Below are positions 17,210 through 25,495 of a stretch of DNA of 64,000 nucleotides, one piece after another. The stretch is taken from positions 1-64,000 of the forward strand of contig NCHQ01000003.1 of the NCBI GenBank assembly GCA_002281855.1, read 5' to 3'. Position 1 is the first letter of the stretch, and each line of letters starts with the position of its first letter. Origin of the DNA: Rhodospirillales bacterium 24-66-33 (GTDB taxonomy: Bacteria > Pseudomonadota > Alphaproteobacteria > Reyranellales > Reyranellaceae). The translations under genes and the position numbers were made by a program. The notes below the pieces were generated by a model that searched no databases, was not told where the DNA came from, and worked only from the letters and a program-made list of their open reading frames with translations.

Positions 17210-18934
17210 ATGTCGAACTATGCGTGGGAAAACAGCTATCCGCCGGGCGTGAAGTGGGAACTCGACGTCCCGAAGATGACGATCCATCAGAGCTTCGAGG
17301 AAAGCTGCGCCAAGTATGGCGACCGGCCCTTCACCGACTTCCTCGACAAGGTGATGACGTTCCGGGACTACAAGCAGGCTTCCGACCGCGCCGCCGCCGG
17401 CTTCCAGAAGCTGGGCGTCAAGCCCGGCGTCAACGTCGGCCTCTACCTGCCCAATACGCCGCATTACCTGATCGCCTTCTTCGGCATCCTGAAGGCCGGC
17501 GGTCGGGTCGTGAACTACTCGCCGCTCGATGCCGCACGCGAACTCGAATTCAAGATCGGCGATTCGGAGACCGACATCCTGGTGACGCTGGACGTCACCG
17601 CGCTCTACCCGAAGATGGCAGCGATGCGCGGCAAGACGCGGCTCAAGAAGCTGATCGTGGGATCGATCGCCGATTACCTGCCGTGGCCCAAGAACTGGCT
17701 CTACCCGATCGCCAAGAAGAAGGACCTGTCGACCTGGCCACGCGACGACTGGCACATGTCGTTCAAGGATCTGTTGGCCAACGACGGCAAATACACGCCG
17801 CACAAGCCGGCGAGCGAGAACCTGTGGGACGAGGTGGCGCTGCTGCAATATACCGGCGGCACGACGGGCCTGCCGAAGGCTGCGATGCTGACGCACGGCT
17901 GCGTGATGGCGGCGATGAGCCAGGGCCAGGCCTGGACCACGCCCTACACGACACCCGGCACCGAAAAAGTCGTATGCGTTCTGCCGCTGTTCCACATCTA
18001 CGCCCTGTCGGGAATCATGCTGGGGGCGGTGCGCAACGGCAACCAGCTGATCCTCTACCCGCGGCCCGACATCGACATGATCGTGAGCGATCTGGCGAAG
18101 AAGAAGCCGACCTTCCTGCCTGGCGTGCCGACGCTCTACACCGCGATCAACAAGCATCCCAAGGCGCAGGGCCTCGACCTCAGCTCGCTCAAGATCTGCA
18201 TGTCGGGCGGCGCGCCCCTGCCGGTGGAGGTACAGCAGAGCTTCGAGAAGCTGACCGGCGCCACCCTGATCGAGGGCTACGGCCTCACCGAGACGTCGCC
18301 GACCGGCGCCATCTGCCCGGTCGACAAGAGCGTGCGCCGGGTCGGCTCGTGCGGCGTGCCGATGCCGGGCACCATCATCGAGATCCGCGACATGGAGGAC
18401 GGCGACAAGGTGCTGCCCGTCGGCAAGGAGCATGTCGGCGAGGTCTGCATCATCGGCCCGCAGGTCATGAAGGGCTACTGGAAGAATCAGACGGAGACCG
18501 AGAAGGTCCTGTTCCGCCATCCGTCGAGCAACTGGATGGGCCTGCGCACCGGCGACATGGGTTACATGGACGCCGACGGCTGGCTCTACCTGGTCGACCG
18601 CTCGAAGGATCTCATCATCTCCTCGGGCTACAACGTCTATCCGCGCATGATCGAGGAGGCCGTCTACGAGCATCCGGCGGTCGACGAGGTGATCGTGATC
18701 GGCATCCCCGATCCCTATCGCCAGGAAGCGCCCAAGGTCTTCGTCAAGCTGAAGCCCGGCGCCTCGCTCACCTTCGAGGAACTGAAGAAGCATCTCGACG
18801 GCAAGATCGGCAAGCACGAGATGCCAGTCGCCCTCGAGATCCGCCCCGAGCTGCCCAAGACCCCGGTCGGCAAGCTCTCCAAGAAGGAACTCAAGGAGGA
18901 AGAGCGGGCCAAGGCGCAGTCGAAGGCGGCGTGA
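17210..18934 (+). CDS. Long-chain fatty acid-CoA ligase (AMP-forming, FadD-like)
   Basis: A 574-residue adenylate-forming enzyme. The P-loop-like A3 motif YTGGTTGLPKAAMLTHG begins about residue 214, A5 is GYGLTETSP (about 357), A7/A8 is LRTGDMGYMDADGWLYLVDR then SKDLIISSGYNVYP (about 445-475), and the catalytic A10 lysine lies in PKTPVGKLSKKEL (about 551). It activates a carboxylic acid to its acyl-CoA with ATP. The length and the linker PWPKNWLYPIAKK fit medium/long-chain ligases. GGGAGG lies about 11 bases before the ATG. It would feed the acyl-CoA dehydrogenases elsewhere in the window. Confidence 0.9.
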   Translation: MSNYAWENSYPPGVKWELDVPKMTIHQSFEESCAKYGDRPFTDFLDKVMTFRDYKQASDRAAAGFQKLGVKPGVNVGLYLPNTPHYLIAFFGILKAGGRVVNYSPLDAARELEFKIGDSETDILVTLDVTALYPKMAAMRGKTRLKKLIVGSIADYLPWPKNWLYPIAKKKDLSTWPRDDWHMSFKDLLANDGKYTPHKPASENLWDEVALLQYTGGTTGLPKAAMLTHGCVMAAMSQGQAWTTPYTTPGTEKVVCVLPLFHIYALSGIMLGAVRNGNQLILYPRPDIDMIVSDLAKKKPTFLPGVPTLYTAINKHPKAQGLDLSSLKICMSGGAPLPVEVQQSFEKLTGATLIEGYGLTETSPTGAICPVDKSVRRVGSCGVPMPGTIIEIRDMEDGDKVLPVGKEHVGEVCIIGPQVMKGYWKNQTETEKVLFRHPSSNWMGLRTGDMGYMDADGWLYLVDRSKDLIISSGYNVYPRMIEEAVYEHPAVDEVIVIGIPDPYRQEAPKVFVKLKPGASLTFEELKKHLDGKIGKHEMPVALEIRPELPKTPVGKLSKKELKEEERAKAQSKAA

Positions 18935-18954
18935 TCGTCATATTGAGGTAAAGT

Positions 18955-19044
18955 GAGGGGTGATGCGGCGCATGACCCACCTCACCTCCCCCGCGCTGAC
19001 GCGCGGGTCCCCTTCCTCTCCCCCCGCTCTCGCGGGCGGAGAGG
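18955..19044. repeat. Double-hairpin intergenic element in front of the lipoprotein gene
   Basis: Two strong hairpins follow one another. The first is CCCGCGC-TGAC-GCGCGGG at 18990-19007. The second is a 13-bp stem with one mismatch at 19015-19044 around a TCTC loop. The composition (runs such as CCTCTCCCCCCGC) is typical of dispersed intergenic repeats of Alphaproteobacteria. The 3' arm of the second hairpin (GGAGAGG) is also the apparent ribosome site of the next gene. Confidence 0.6.
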
Positions 19045-19046
19045 AC

Positions 19047-19634
19047 GTGTTCAGACGGGCATTCATATTTGGCGGCGCGAGCCTCGTGCTGACCGGCTGC
19101 TTCGACCGGCCCTGCCATGAGCGCAATCCGGCGCAGAAGGCGTTCCTCGACGGGCTGCAGGAACTGGCCAAGCCCGCTCTCGCCTCCAACAACCCGCTGC
19201 GGGTCGAGGAAGCCGCCCGGCAGAGCATTGCGCTCGCCGACACGGTCGGGGTCTTCAGCGACTGGTGCGGCACGCTCACCAGGATCGAGGGCAATGCCCA
19301 GACCGTGGCCGTGACCTTCGATATCGGCCGCCAGGTTTCGCTCTACGCGTTCAACGACTGGGCGCTGGCCTTTGCCGGCACGGTGACGGACTTTTTCTCC
19401 ACACGATCGCGTGCCACGCCGCCGCCGGGTCTTTCCGAAACGGCCGTGGCGGCGCTAAAAACCCTGCGGCTTGGCGAAAGGGTGACGATCTCCGGGCGGA
19501 TGGGCGAGATCGCGGGCTCCGGCGTGTTCGATCTCTCCCGCCTGTTCGGCAAGACCGCCACCGATCATCGCCAGTTCCTGCAGACGCCACGCTTCGTGGC
19601 GCGCATCGAGGCCCTCCAGGCCTCGAAGAAGTAG
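19047..19634 (+). CDS. Small lipoprotein of unknown function
   Basis: With GTG at 19047 the protein has 195 residues: FRRAFIFGGASLVLTGC is a short signal with lipobox LTGC. The frame stays open upstream to 18960, but that part is encoded by the double-hairpin element and gives a Pro/Ser-rich leader, so the shorter form is preferred. The mature domain (KAFLDGLQELAKPALASNN, IGRQVSLYAFNDW, TVTDFFSTRS, GERVTISGRM) shows no family I recognise. It may be a ligand-binding or assembly lipoprotein. It lies 13 bases before the gamma-glutamyltransferase gene. Confidence 0.7.
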   Translation: MFRRAFIFGGASLVLTGCFDRPCHERNPAQKAFLDGLQELAKPALASNNPLRVEEAARQSIALADTVGVFSDWCGTLTRIEGNAQTVAVTFDIGRQVSLYAFNDWALAFAGTVTDFFSTRSRATPPPGLSETAVAALKTLRLGERVTISGRMGEIAGSGVFDLSRLFGKTATDHRQFLQTPRFVARIEALQASKK

Positions 19635-19647
19635 AAAGGACTCCGAG

Positions 19648-21246
19648 GTGCCGTCTTTCACGTACGACTTCCCCTACTCCACCAAGAAGCTGCCGGTCTT
19701 CGCCGAGAACGTCGTCGCCTCGTCCCAGCAACTTGCCTCCACCGCCGGCCTGCGCATGCTGGCCAAGGGCGGAAATGCGGTCGATGCGGCGATCGCGAGC
19801 GCCGCCGCCATCACCGTGGTCGAGCCCACGATGAACGGCATCGGCGCCGACGCCTTCTGCATTCTCTGGGATGGCAAGCAGCTCGTGGGACTGAATGCCC
19901 ACGGCCATTCGCCGGCGCTGATGACGCCCGACAAGTATGCCGGCCTCGACAAGATGCCCCATGTCGGGTGGGACTGCGTGACCACGCCGGGCGCCGTGTC
20001 GCTCTGGATGGAACTGCACAAGCGCTACGGCAAGCTGCCCTTCGCCGACCTGTTCGAGCCGGCGATCAAGTACGCCCATGACGGGTTCCGCGTCTCCTAC
20101 ATGGTGGCGCACCAGTGGCATCGGGCGATCGACCGGCTCAAGGGACAGGAGAGCTGGGTCAGGGCCTTCCTGCCGAACGGGCGCGCGCCGCAGCCCGGCG
20201 AACTGTGGAAATTCCCGGACCAGGCGAAGACCCTCACCAAGATCGCCGAGAGCAAGGGTGAGTCCTTCTATCGCGGCGAACTGGCCGACATGATGGACAA
20301 GTATGCCCGCGAAAACGGCGGCGCGCTGCGCAAGGAGGATCTCGCGGCGCACAAGCCCGACTGGGTCGATCCGATCGGCCTCGCCTATCGCGGCACGACG
20401 CTGCACGAGATCCCGCCGTCGGGCCAGGGCATCGCGGCCTGCATGGCGCTGGGCATCCTCGAGAACTTCGAGCTGGCCGGCCTCGACTGCGACGGTCCGG
20501 AAGTCGCCCACCTGCGCATCGAGGCGATGAAGCTCGCCTTCGCCGACATCTACCGCTACGTCGCCGACCCGCGTTTCATGGAAGTGACGCCGGCCCAGAT
20601 GCTCGACAAGGGCTACCTGAAGAGCCGCGCCAAGCTGATCGACCCGAAGAAGGCCAAGGATTTCGGCCCGGGCACGCCCAAGGACGGCGGCACGATCTAT
20701 CTCGGCACCGCCGATGCCTCGGGCATGATGGTGTCGCTGATCCAGTCCAACTATACCGGCTTCGGCTCCGGCATCGTGGTGCCCGGCACGGGTATTGCGC
20801 TGCAGAACCGCGGCACCGGCTTCGTCACCACCAAGGGGCATCCCAACGAGGTCGGGCCGAACAAGCGGCCGTTCCACACGATCATCCCGGCCTTCATCAC
20901 CAAGGACGGAATGCCGGTGGCGACTTTCGGCCTGATGGGCGGCGCCATGCAGCCGCAGGGCCACATGCAGGTCTTCTCGCGCATGGTCGACTACGGCCAG
21001 AACCCGCAGGCGGCGATCGACGCCCCACGCTGGCGCGTGCACGAGACCGACGGCACGGTCTGGACGGAAGAGCACATGCCCCAGGGCACGCTCGAGGGTC
21101 TGGAAAGCCGCGGCCATCGCCTGACGCGCACGAAGATGCCGAGCTTCGATTTCGGATCGAGCCAGATCATCTGGCGCTTCCCGGACGGCGGCCCCTATCT
21201 CGGTGCCTCCGAGAGCCGCCGCGACGGCGCCGCGGTCGGGTTCTAG
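19648..21246 (+). CDS. Gamma-glutamyltransferase family protein
   Basis: A 532-residue Ntn-hydrolase starting at GTG 19648 (AAAGGACTCCGAG upstream). The large-subunit motifs are ASSQQLASTAGLRMLAKGGN, AVDAAIASAAAITVVEP and GIGADAFC. The autoprocessing Thr is expected in KDGGTIYLGTADASG (about residue 345), and the small-subunit motifs NYTGFGSGIVVPGTGIALQN and GGAMQPQGHMQV follow. There is no signal peptide, unlike E. coli Ggt, so this is a cytoplasmic or non-classical member; such members include cephalosporin-acylase-like enzymes. The substrate may be glutathione or another gamma-glutamyl or amide compound. A strong hairpin follows its stop codon. Confidence 0.87.
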   Translation: MPSFTYDFPYSTKKLPVFAENVVASSQQLASTAGLRMLAKGGNAVDAAIASAAAITVVEPTMNGIGADAFCILWDGKQLVGLNAHGHSPALMTPDKYAGLDKMPHVGWDCVTTPGAVSLWMELHKRYGKLPFADLFEPAIKYAHDGFRVSYMVAHQWHRAIDRLKGQESWVRAFLPNGRAPQPGELWKFPDQAKTLTKIAESKGESFYRGELADMMDKYARENGGALRKEDLAAHKPDWVDPIGLAYRGTTLHEIPPSGQGIAACMALGILENFELAGLDCDGPEVAHLRIEAMKLAFADIYRYVADPRFMEVTPAQMLDKGYLKSRAKLIDPKKAKDFGPGTPKDGGTIYLGTADASGMMVSLIQSNYTGFGSGIVVPGTGIALQNRGTGFVTTKGHPNEVGPNKRPFHTIIPAFITKDGMPVATFGLMGGAMQPQGHMQVFSRMVDYGQNPQAAIDAPRWRVHETDGTVWTEEHMPQGTLEGLESRGHRLTRTKMPSFDFGSSQIIWRFPDGGPYLGASESRRDGAAVGF

Positions 21247-21268
21247 AGGCCAGTCCGCTCAGCTGCCA

Positions 21269-21299
21269 CAACAAGCGTGCCGACTTGGCACGCTTGTTG
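21269..21299 (+). terminator. Perfect 13-bp hairpin after the gamma-glutamyltransferase gene
   Basis: CAACAAGCGTGCC, loop GACTT, then GGCACGCTTGTTG. It starts 22 bases after the stop codon and ends 31 bases before the ABC binding-protein start. There is no T-run, so it is either a weak intrinsic terminator, an RNA-stabilising stem, or an operator palindrome for the ABC operon. Confidence 0.6.
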
Positions 21300-21330
21300 C
21301 CTTCCAAGGGCACTGCTTGGGAGGCATTTC

Positions 21331-22290
21331 ATGATCAATCGTCGTCGTCTGCTGGCCGGGGCCAGCCTTGCTGCCGTGGGAACCCTGGCCGCGCCGTCCA
21401 TCCTGCGTGCGCAAGGCGGGCAGACGGTCAAGATGGGCGCGCTGCGCCTCGTCCATTCGATGCCGCCGCACTTCTACGAGAAGTTCGCGCCTCCCGGCCT
21501 CAAGATCGAGATCATCACCTTCGACAGCCCGACCGACTGCAAGAATGCCGTCGTCACCAAGTCGGTCGACCTCGGCACGTTCGGCATCGCCGCCGGCATC
21601 CTGGGCGCCGCCGCCGGCGAGCCGGTCGTCGTAGTGGGCGCGATGTCGAACAAGGGCATGGGCGTGATCTCCAAGGCCGGTTCCGACGTCAAGACGATCA
21701 AGGACCTCAAGGGCAAGAAGGTCGGCATCTGGCCGGGCTCCACGCAGGAAGTCTTCATCCTCGAGCGTATGCGCATGGAGGGCCTCAAGCCGAAGGACAT
21801 CACGTCGGTCCGCGTCCCGTTCGGCGAGATGCCGGCCATGCTCGCGCGTGGCGACATCGACGCCTATGTCGGCGCCGAGCCGGGCCCGGCCCTGTCCATC
21901 ACGTCCGGCGTCGGTCAGCTCGTCGAGTACCCCTACGGCACGGCCATGGGCGGCCTCAACATGATCATCGGCACCAATGAGGAGACCGTGACCAAGAACC
22001 CGGACATGATCCGCACCATGCTGAAGACCCACCGTCAGGCGGTCGAATTCATGTCGGCCAACAAGCCGGCCGTGGTCGAGATGACGGTCCAGAAGCTCGG
22101 CGCCAACCGCGCCGCGGTCGAGCAGGCGCTCGGCGCCAACAATGTCGAGTATGTGTGGAAGCTCGACGACAAGGTGCAGGGCCAGGCCAAGACCTATGCC
22201 CAGCACATGCTGGAACTGAAGCAGATCCGCGCCTTGCCGAAGTTCGACGTCTTCCTCAATCCCAAGTTCTCGAACGAGATCGCCAGCTAG
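21331..22290 (+). CDS. ABC importer substrate-binding protein (NMT1/SsuA-like)
   Basis: A 319-residue periplasmic binding protein. The signal has a twin-arginine character (NRRRLLAGASLAAVGTLAAP, ending ILRAQ), so Tat export is possible. The body follows the NMT1/THI5-like layout: LRLVHSMPPHFYEKFAPPGL, FDSPTDCKNAVVTKSVDLGT, then KTIKDLKGKKVGIWPGSTQE and ARGDIDAYVGAEPGPALS. Members bind sulfonates, nitrate, bicarbonate, taurine or pyrimidine precursors; the ligand here is unknown. GGGAGG lies 7 bases before the ATG. Genes for the permease and ATPase follow directly. Confidence 0.88.
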   Translation: MINRRRLLAGASLAAVGTLAAPSILRAQGGQTVKMGALRLVHSMPPHFYEKFAPPGLKIEIITFDSPTDCKNAVVTKSVDLGTFGIAAGILGAAAGEPVVVVGAMSNKGMGVISKAGSDVKTIKDLKGKKVGIWPGSTQEVFILERMRMEGLKPKDITSVRVPFGEMPAMLARGDIDAYVGAEPGPALSITSGVGQLVEYPYGTAMGGLNMIIGTNEETVTKNPDMIRTMLKTHRQAVEFMSANKPAVVEMTVQKLGANRAAVEQALGANNVEYVWKLDDKVQGQAKTYAQHMLELKQIRALPKFDVFLNPKFSNEIAS

Positions 22291-22316
22291 ACGAAGCGGA
22301 GGCGACGGAGCGCATC

Positions 22317-23177
22317 ATGGCGATCGTCGAGACAGGATCGATTCCGGCGGCGGCACCGGCCGCCGTCGTCCCGCGCAGAGCCGCGCGCTCGACGTGGGCG
22401 CGCGTCAAGCCAACGGTGCTGGCGCTGATCGTGCCGCTGTTGCTGCTCGCCTTCTGGCAGGTGGCGACCACCCAGCAATGGACCCGGCTGATCCCGACTC
22501 CCTACGCGGTCGGCGAGTACATGATCGATTTCGCGGTGGGCGGCATCTACGACGATGCCTACTCCGCAACATTGACCACCCACCTTCTGGCCTCGATGAG
22601 CCGCGTCTATGGCGGCTTTGCGCTGGCTGCCCTCTTCGCCCTGCCGATCGGTATCCTGATCGGCCGCGTGCCGAGCGCGCGCATGCTGCTCGATCCGTTC
22701 CTGCAGGTGATGCGGCCCATCCCGGTCACGGCCTGGCTGCCGCTGTCGATGATCCTGTTCGGGCTGGGCGCCAAGTCGGCCTTCGCCCTGGTCTGCCTCG
22801 GCGCCTTCTATCCGATCCTGCTCAACACGATCTTCGGCGTACGCTCGGTCGATCCCAAGCTTTTCGAGGCCGCCTCAATGCTGGGCTGCCGCGGCAACGC
22901 CCAGTTCTACAAGGTGGTGCTGCCCGCCGCGACGCCGTCGATCTTCACCGGCCTGCGGCTCGGCCTCGGCCTCGCCTGGTTCGTCATCGTCGTCGGCGAG
23001 ATGACCGGCGTGCCGGAGGGGCTGGGCGCCGTGATCATGGATGGTCGCACCCTGTCGCGCACCGAACTGGTGATCTGCGGCATGATCGTGATCGGCCTCG
23101 CGGGCTACCTGTCCGACCGCGTCGTGGTGGCGCTCGGCAACTACCTCCTGCGCTGGAGCCCCAACCATCATGGCTGA
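22317..23177 (+). CDS. ABC importer permease (SsuC/TauC-like)
   Basis: A 286-residue membrane protein with about six transmembrane segments. The first is VLALIVPLLLLAFWQVATT. The ATPase-contact EAA loop is EAASMLGCRGNAQFYKVVLP followed by AATPSIFTGLRLGLG. This is the BPD_transp_1 permease of nitrate/sulfonate/taurine-type importers. The start at 22317 was chosen because GGAGGCGACGGAG lies upstream. It follows the binding-protein gene by 26 bases and overlaps the ATPase gene by 8 bases. Confidence 0.9.
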   Translation: MAIVETGSIPAAAPAAVVPRRAARSTWARVKPTVLALIVPLLLLAFWQVATTQQWTRLIPTPYAVGEYMIDFAVGGIYDDAYSATLTTHLLASMSRVYGGFALAALFALPIGILIGRVPSARMLLDPFLQVMRPIPVTAWLPLSMILFGLGAKSAFALVCLGAFYPILLNTIFGVRSVDPKLFEAASMLGCRGNAQFYKVVLPAATPSIFTGLRLGLGLAWFVIVVGEMTGVPEGLGAVIMDGRTLSRTELVICGMIVIGLAGYLSDRVVVALGNYLLRWSPNHHG

Positions 23178-23949
23178 GTCCGCCACTCCCATCGTCGAGA
23201 TCAAGGGTGTGTCCAAGGTCTTCCAGCTTCAGGACCAGACGATCCATGCGCTCTCGGGCGCCAACCTCTCGATCAACAAGGGCGAGTTCATCTGCCTGAT
23301 CGGCGCCTCGGGCTGCGGCAAGTCCACCCTGCTGCGCATCATGGCCGGCTTCGACCAGCCCTCCTCGGGAGAAGCGCTGATGTGGGGCCGGCCGATCGCC
23401 GGTCCCGATCCGTCGCGCGGCATGGTCTTCCAGGACTATGCGCTGTTTCCGTGGCTGAGCGTGCGCGCCAATATCGGCTTCGGTCCGGCTGCGCGCGGCC
23501 TGGGTGCCGCCGAGGTGAAGCAGATCGTCGACAAGTTCATCGATCTGGTGGGCCTCGCCAAGTTCGCCAACGCCTATCCTCACCAGCTCTCGGGCGGCAT
23601 GAAGCAGCGCGTGGCGATTGCCCGCGTGCTGGCCAACGATGCCGAGCTGGTGCTGATGGACGAGCCGTTCGGCGCCCTCGATGCCATGACGCGGGAACGG
23701 CTGCAGGACGAGCTTCTGGACATCTGGGAGCGTACGAAGCTCACCGTCGTGTTCGTCACCCATGCGGTCGAAGAAGCGATTCTGCTGGCCAACCGCGTGG
23801 TCGTCATGACGCCAGGGCCCGGTCGCATCGAGAGCGACAACATGCTCGACCTGCCCCGGCCGCGCGACGTGGCGAGCCCCGAATTCAATGCCATCCGCCG
23901 CGTGCTGAGCGCCAAGCTGCACAGCCACCACGGCAAGAAGGCAGCCTGA
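23170..23949 (+). CDS. ABC importer ATPase (SsuB/TauB-like)
   Basis: A 259-residue ATP-binding subunit with Walker A GASGCGKSTLLRI, Q-loop VFQDYALFPWLSV, signature LSGGMKQRVAIARVL, Walker B LVLMDEPFGALD and switch histidine VFVTHAVEEA. Its best matches by motif are NrtD/SsuB/TauB-type ATPases. The start codon overlaps the end of the permease gene by 8 bases. With 21331 and 22317 it makes a complete importer. Confidence 0.93.
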   Translation: MAESATPIVEIKGVSKVFQLQDQTIHALSGANLSINKGEFICLIGASGCGKSTLLRIMAGFDQPSSGEALMWGRPIAGPDPSRGMVFQDYALFPWLSVRANIGFGPAARGLGAAEVKQIVDKFIDLVGLAKFANAYPHQLSGGMKQRVAIARVLANDAELVLMDEPFGALDAMTRERLQDELLDIWERTKLTVVFVTHAVEEAILLANRVVVMTPGPGRIESDNMLDLPRPRDVASPEFNAIRRVLSAKLHSHHGKKAA

Positions 23950-23959
23950 CCGGGCGGTC

Positions 23960-24355
23960 CTAGTCCGCCCGCTTCTCCCGGTAGGCAGGCAGACCGTCCG
24001 CGCTCCTGATCCACGACAGGCCGGAGGCCCGCCATGTGTGGGATTTCGGCGGTAGCCGTTCAGGTTCGTCGAGTGAGCAGGTCGTCACGTCGATCTCGTC
24101 ACCATGGTCGTCGGACCGAAAGGTAAGCGCAGTGCCGCACGCGCCGCAGAAGGTTCGCGTCGCAGCCGCGGATGACCGGAAGCGCGCCGGCTCGCCGGTC
24201 ACGATTCGGAAGTCGCCGGCCCTGACGGTGAACCACGCCACGATCGGCGCGCCCGTGGTCCGGCGGCAGATCGAGCAGTGGCACAGCGTCTCGTGCCTGG
24301 GCTCGCCCTCGGCCTCGTAGCGGACGGCGCCGCAGAAACAACCGCCTTTCAGCAT
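23960..24355 (-). CDS. GFA-family zinc protein
   Basis: A 131-residue protein of the GFA/CENP-V fold, named for glutathione-dependent formaldehyde-activating enzyme. Zinc-binding cysteines are in GGCFCGAVRYE, CHCSICRRTTG and FCGACGTALTF. GAGGTG precedes the ATG at 24355. The formaldehyde role of the family is disputed and most members are of unknown substrate. Here it is convergent with the ABC ATPase gene and lies downstream of a VOC gene on the same strand, with a 32-base gap. Confidence 0.88.
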   Translation of the reverse strand: MLKGGCFCGAVRYEAEGEPRHETLCHCSICRRTTGAPIVAWFTVRAGDFRIVTGEPARFRSSAAATRTFCGACGTALTFRSDDHGDEIDVTTCSLDEPERLPPKSHTWRASGLSWIRSADGLPAYREKRAD

Positions 24356-24387
24356 CACCACCTCCGTCGTGACCGAGAGACCGGGCC

Positions 24388-24759
24388 TCACTTGCCGCAA
24401 TAGGCCTCGATCCGATAGCCGTCGGGGTCGATCACGAAGGCCGCATAGTAGGTCGGGCTGTAGTCCGAACGAAGGCCGGGCTTGCCGTTGTCGCTGCCGC
24501 CACTCCTGAGCGCCGCGGCATGGAACGCGTCGACCGACTTCCGGTCCTTCGCAACGAAGCAGAAGTGCAGGCCCGATTCCATGTCGGCCTTCACAGGCTT
24601 CGCCGCCTTGCCGATCCACAGGCCGACTTCCTTCTCGCCATAGCCAAGGGAGGTCTCGCCGTCGCTCAGGCGCGCATAGCCGAGCGGCTCCAGCGCGGCG
24701 TCGTAGAACTTCCGGGTGCGGGCGATGTCGGCAACGCCGATGGACACATGGTCGAACAT
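24388..24759 (-). CDS. VOC family protein (glyoxalase/bleomycin-resistance fold)
   Basis: A 123-residue single-domain VOC protein: MFDHVSIGVADIARTRKFYD at the N-terminus, EVGLWIGK, SGLHFCFVA and FVIDPDGYRIEAYCGK at the end. The metal ligands expected of the fold are His4, His in SGLHF and the Glu of RIEAY. GGAAAGG lies before the ATG. It is divergent from the CGNR regulator gene, with a pair of palindromic sites in the 94-base gap, so it is probably controlled by that regulator. Confidence 0.87.
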   Translation of the reverse strand: MFDHVSIGVADIARTRKFYDAALEPLGYARLSDGETSLGYGEKEVGLWIGKAAKPVKADMESGLHFCFVAKDRKSVDAFHAAALRSGGSDNGKPGLRSDYSPTYYAAFVIDPDGYRIEAYCGK

Positions 24760-24775
24760 GGCAATTCCTTTCCTG

Positions 24776-24841
24776 ATAACCATATAACTGGTTATCTGGT
24801 TATGTCGGCACGCCTTCCTTGTCAACCGGACAACTGGTTAG
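24776..24841. promoter_or_regulatory. Two AACC-N8-GGTT operator sites between VOC and CGNR genes
   Basis: Site 1 (24776-24795) is ATAACC-ATATAACT-GGTTAT. Site 2 (24822-24841) is TCAACC-GGACAACT-GGTTAG. Both have the spacing AACC-N8-GGTT, and the N8 ends in AACT in each. An extra half-site CTGGTTAT lies at 24796-24803. Site centres are 46 bp apart. Site 2 ends 12 bases before the CGNR start codon, which fits autoregulation. Confidence 0.65.
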
Positions 24842-24853
24842 TAAGTCCCATCG

Positions 24854-25387
24854 ATGAATCGCCCCGACCTCTGCCTCGACTTCGCCAACACCCGTTACTG
24901 GCGCGGCCAGGACATGCCGACGGAGACGCTGAACACGCCGGCAGACCTGGCGGGCTGGGCCAAGGCGCCGAAGCCTCCCGCCCCCAAGGAATTCGAGCGC
25001 GCGCTCGAGCTGCGCGAGACGATCCATCGCCTGTTCGACGCCGTGGCCCAGGGCAAGGCGCCCGCGGCCCGCGATTTCGAGGGTCTGAATGCGGCCCTGG
25101 CGGCCGCGCCGGCGCGTACGGTCCTGAAGCGCGGCAAAGAGACGTTCGACTGGGAGGTCGACATGCGATCGGGCACGGCGCTGGCCCTCCTCGCGCCCGT
25201 CCTGTGGTCGGCGGGAGACCTGCTGGCGAGCGGCAAACTGGCCAAGGTCCGGCGCTGCGCGAACCCGGAGTGCCTGTACCTCTTTCTCGACGAGAGCCGG
25301 GCCGGCAAGCGGCGCTGGTGCACCATGTCGTCCTGCGGCAACCGCGCCAAGGCCAGGCGGCACTACCACAAGGCCAAGCAGGGCTGA
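24854..25387 (+). CDS. CGNR zinc-finger transcriptional regulator (ABATE domain)
   Basis: A 177-residue protein. The N-terminal ABATE-like region reads LCLDFANTRYWRG, then FERALELRETIHRLF. The C-terminus is the CGNR zinc finger: RRCANPECLYLFLDES, then RRWCTMSSCGNRAKARRHY, with four cysteines and the CGNR hallmark. Proteins of this family are predicted DNA-binding regulators that often sit next to small enzymes. It is divergent from a VOC gene and a GFA gene lies behind that. No clear ribosome site precedes the ATG. A strong terminator follows. Confidence 0.88.
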   Translation: MNRPDLCLDFANTRYWRGQDMPTETLNTPADLAGWAKAPKPPAPKEFERALELRETIHRLFDAVAQGKAPAARDFEGLNAALAAAPARTVLKRGKETFDWEVDMRSGTALALLAPVLWSAGDLLASGKLAKVRRCANPECLYLFLDESRAGKRRWCTMSSCGNRAKARRHYHKAKQG

Positions 25388-25398
25388 ACAGACGCAGA

Positions 25399-25421
25399 AA
25401 GGGCCCCGCAAAGGGGCCCTT
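25399..25421. terminator. Intrinsic terminator hairpin after the CGNR gene
   Basis: AAGGGCCCC, loop GCAAA, GGGGCCCTT, followed by GTTACT on the plus strand. It begins 12 bases after the CGNR stop. The symmetric A/T flanks would let it serve both convergent genes. Confidence 0.75.
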
Positions 25422-25470
25422 GTTACTCCCGTGTGGGCTTTCGCGCGTGTGAACGCGCTGTCGCCCACCA

Positions 25471-25495
25471 GCGTTAAGCGCGTAGCGCTTAACGC
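25471..25495. repeat. Perfect 11-bp hairpin overlapping the SCP2 stop codon
   Basis: GCGTTAAGCGC, loop GTA, GCGCTTAACGC. The SCP2 stop codon (25489-25491, minus strand) is inside one arm. There is no T-run. It may block 3' exonucleases or help termination together with the hairpin at 25399. Confidence 0.55.

Noticed and set aside
18960..19046. N-terminal extension of the lipoprotein gene
   Set aside because: The extension is encoded by a double-hairpin repeat, gives a Pro/Ser leader and would place the lipobox far from the start.
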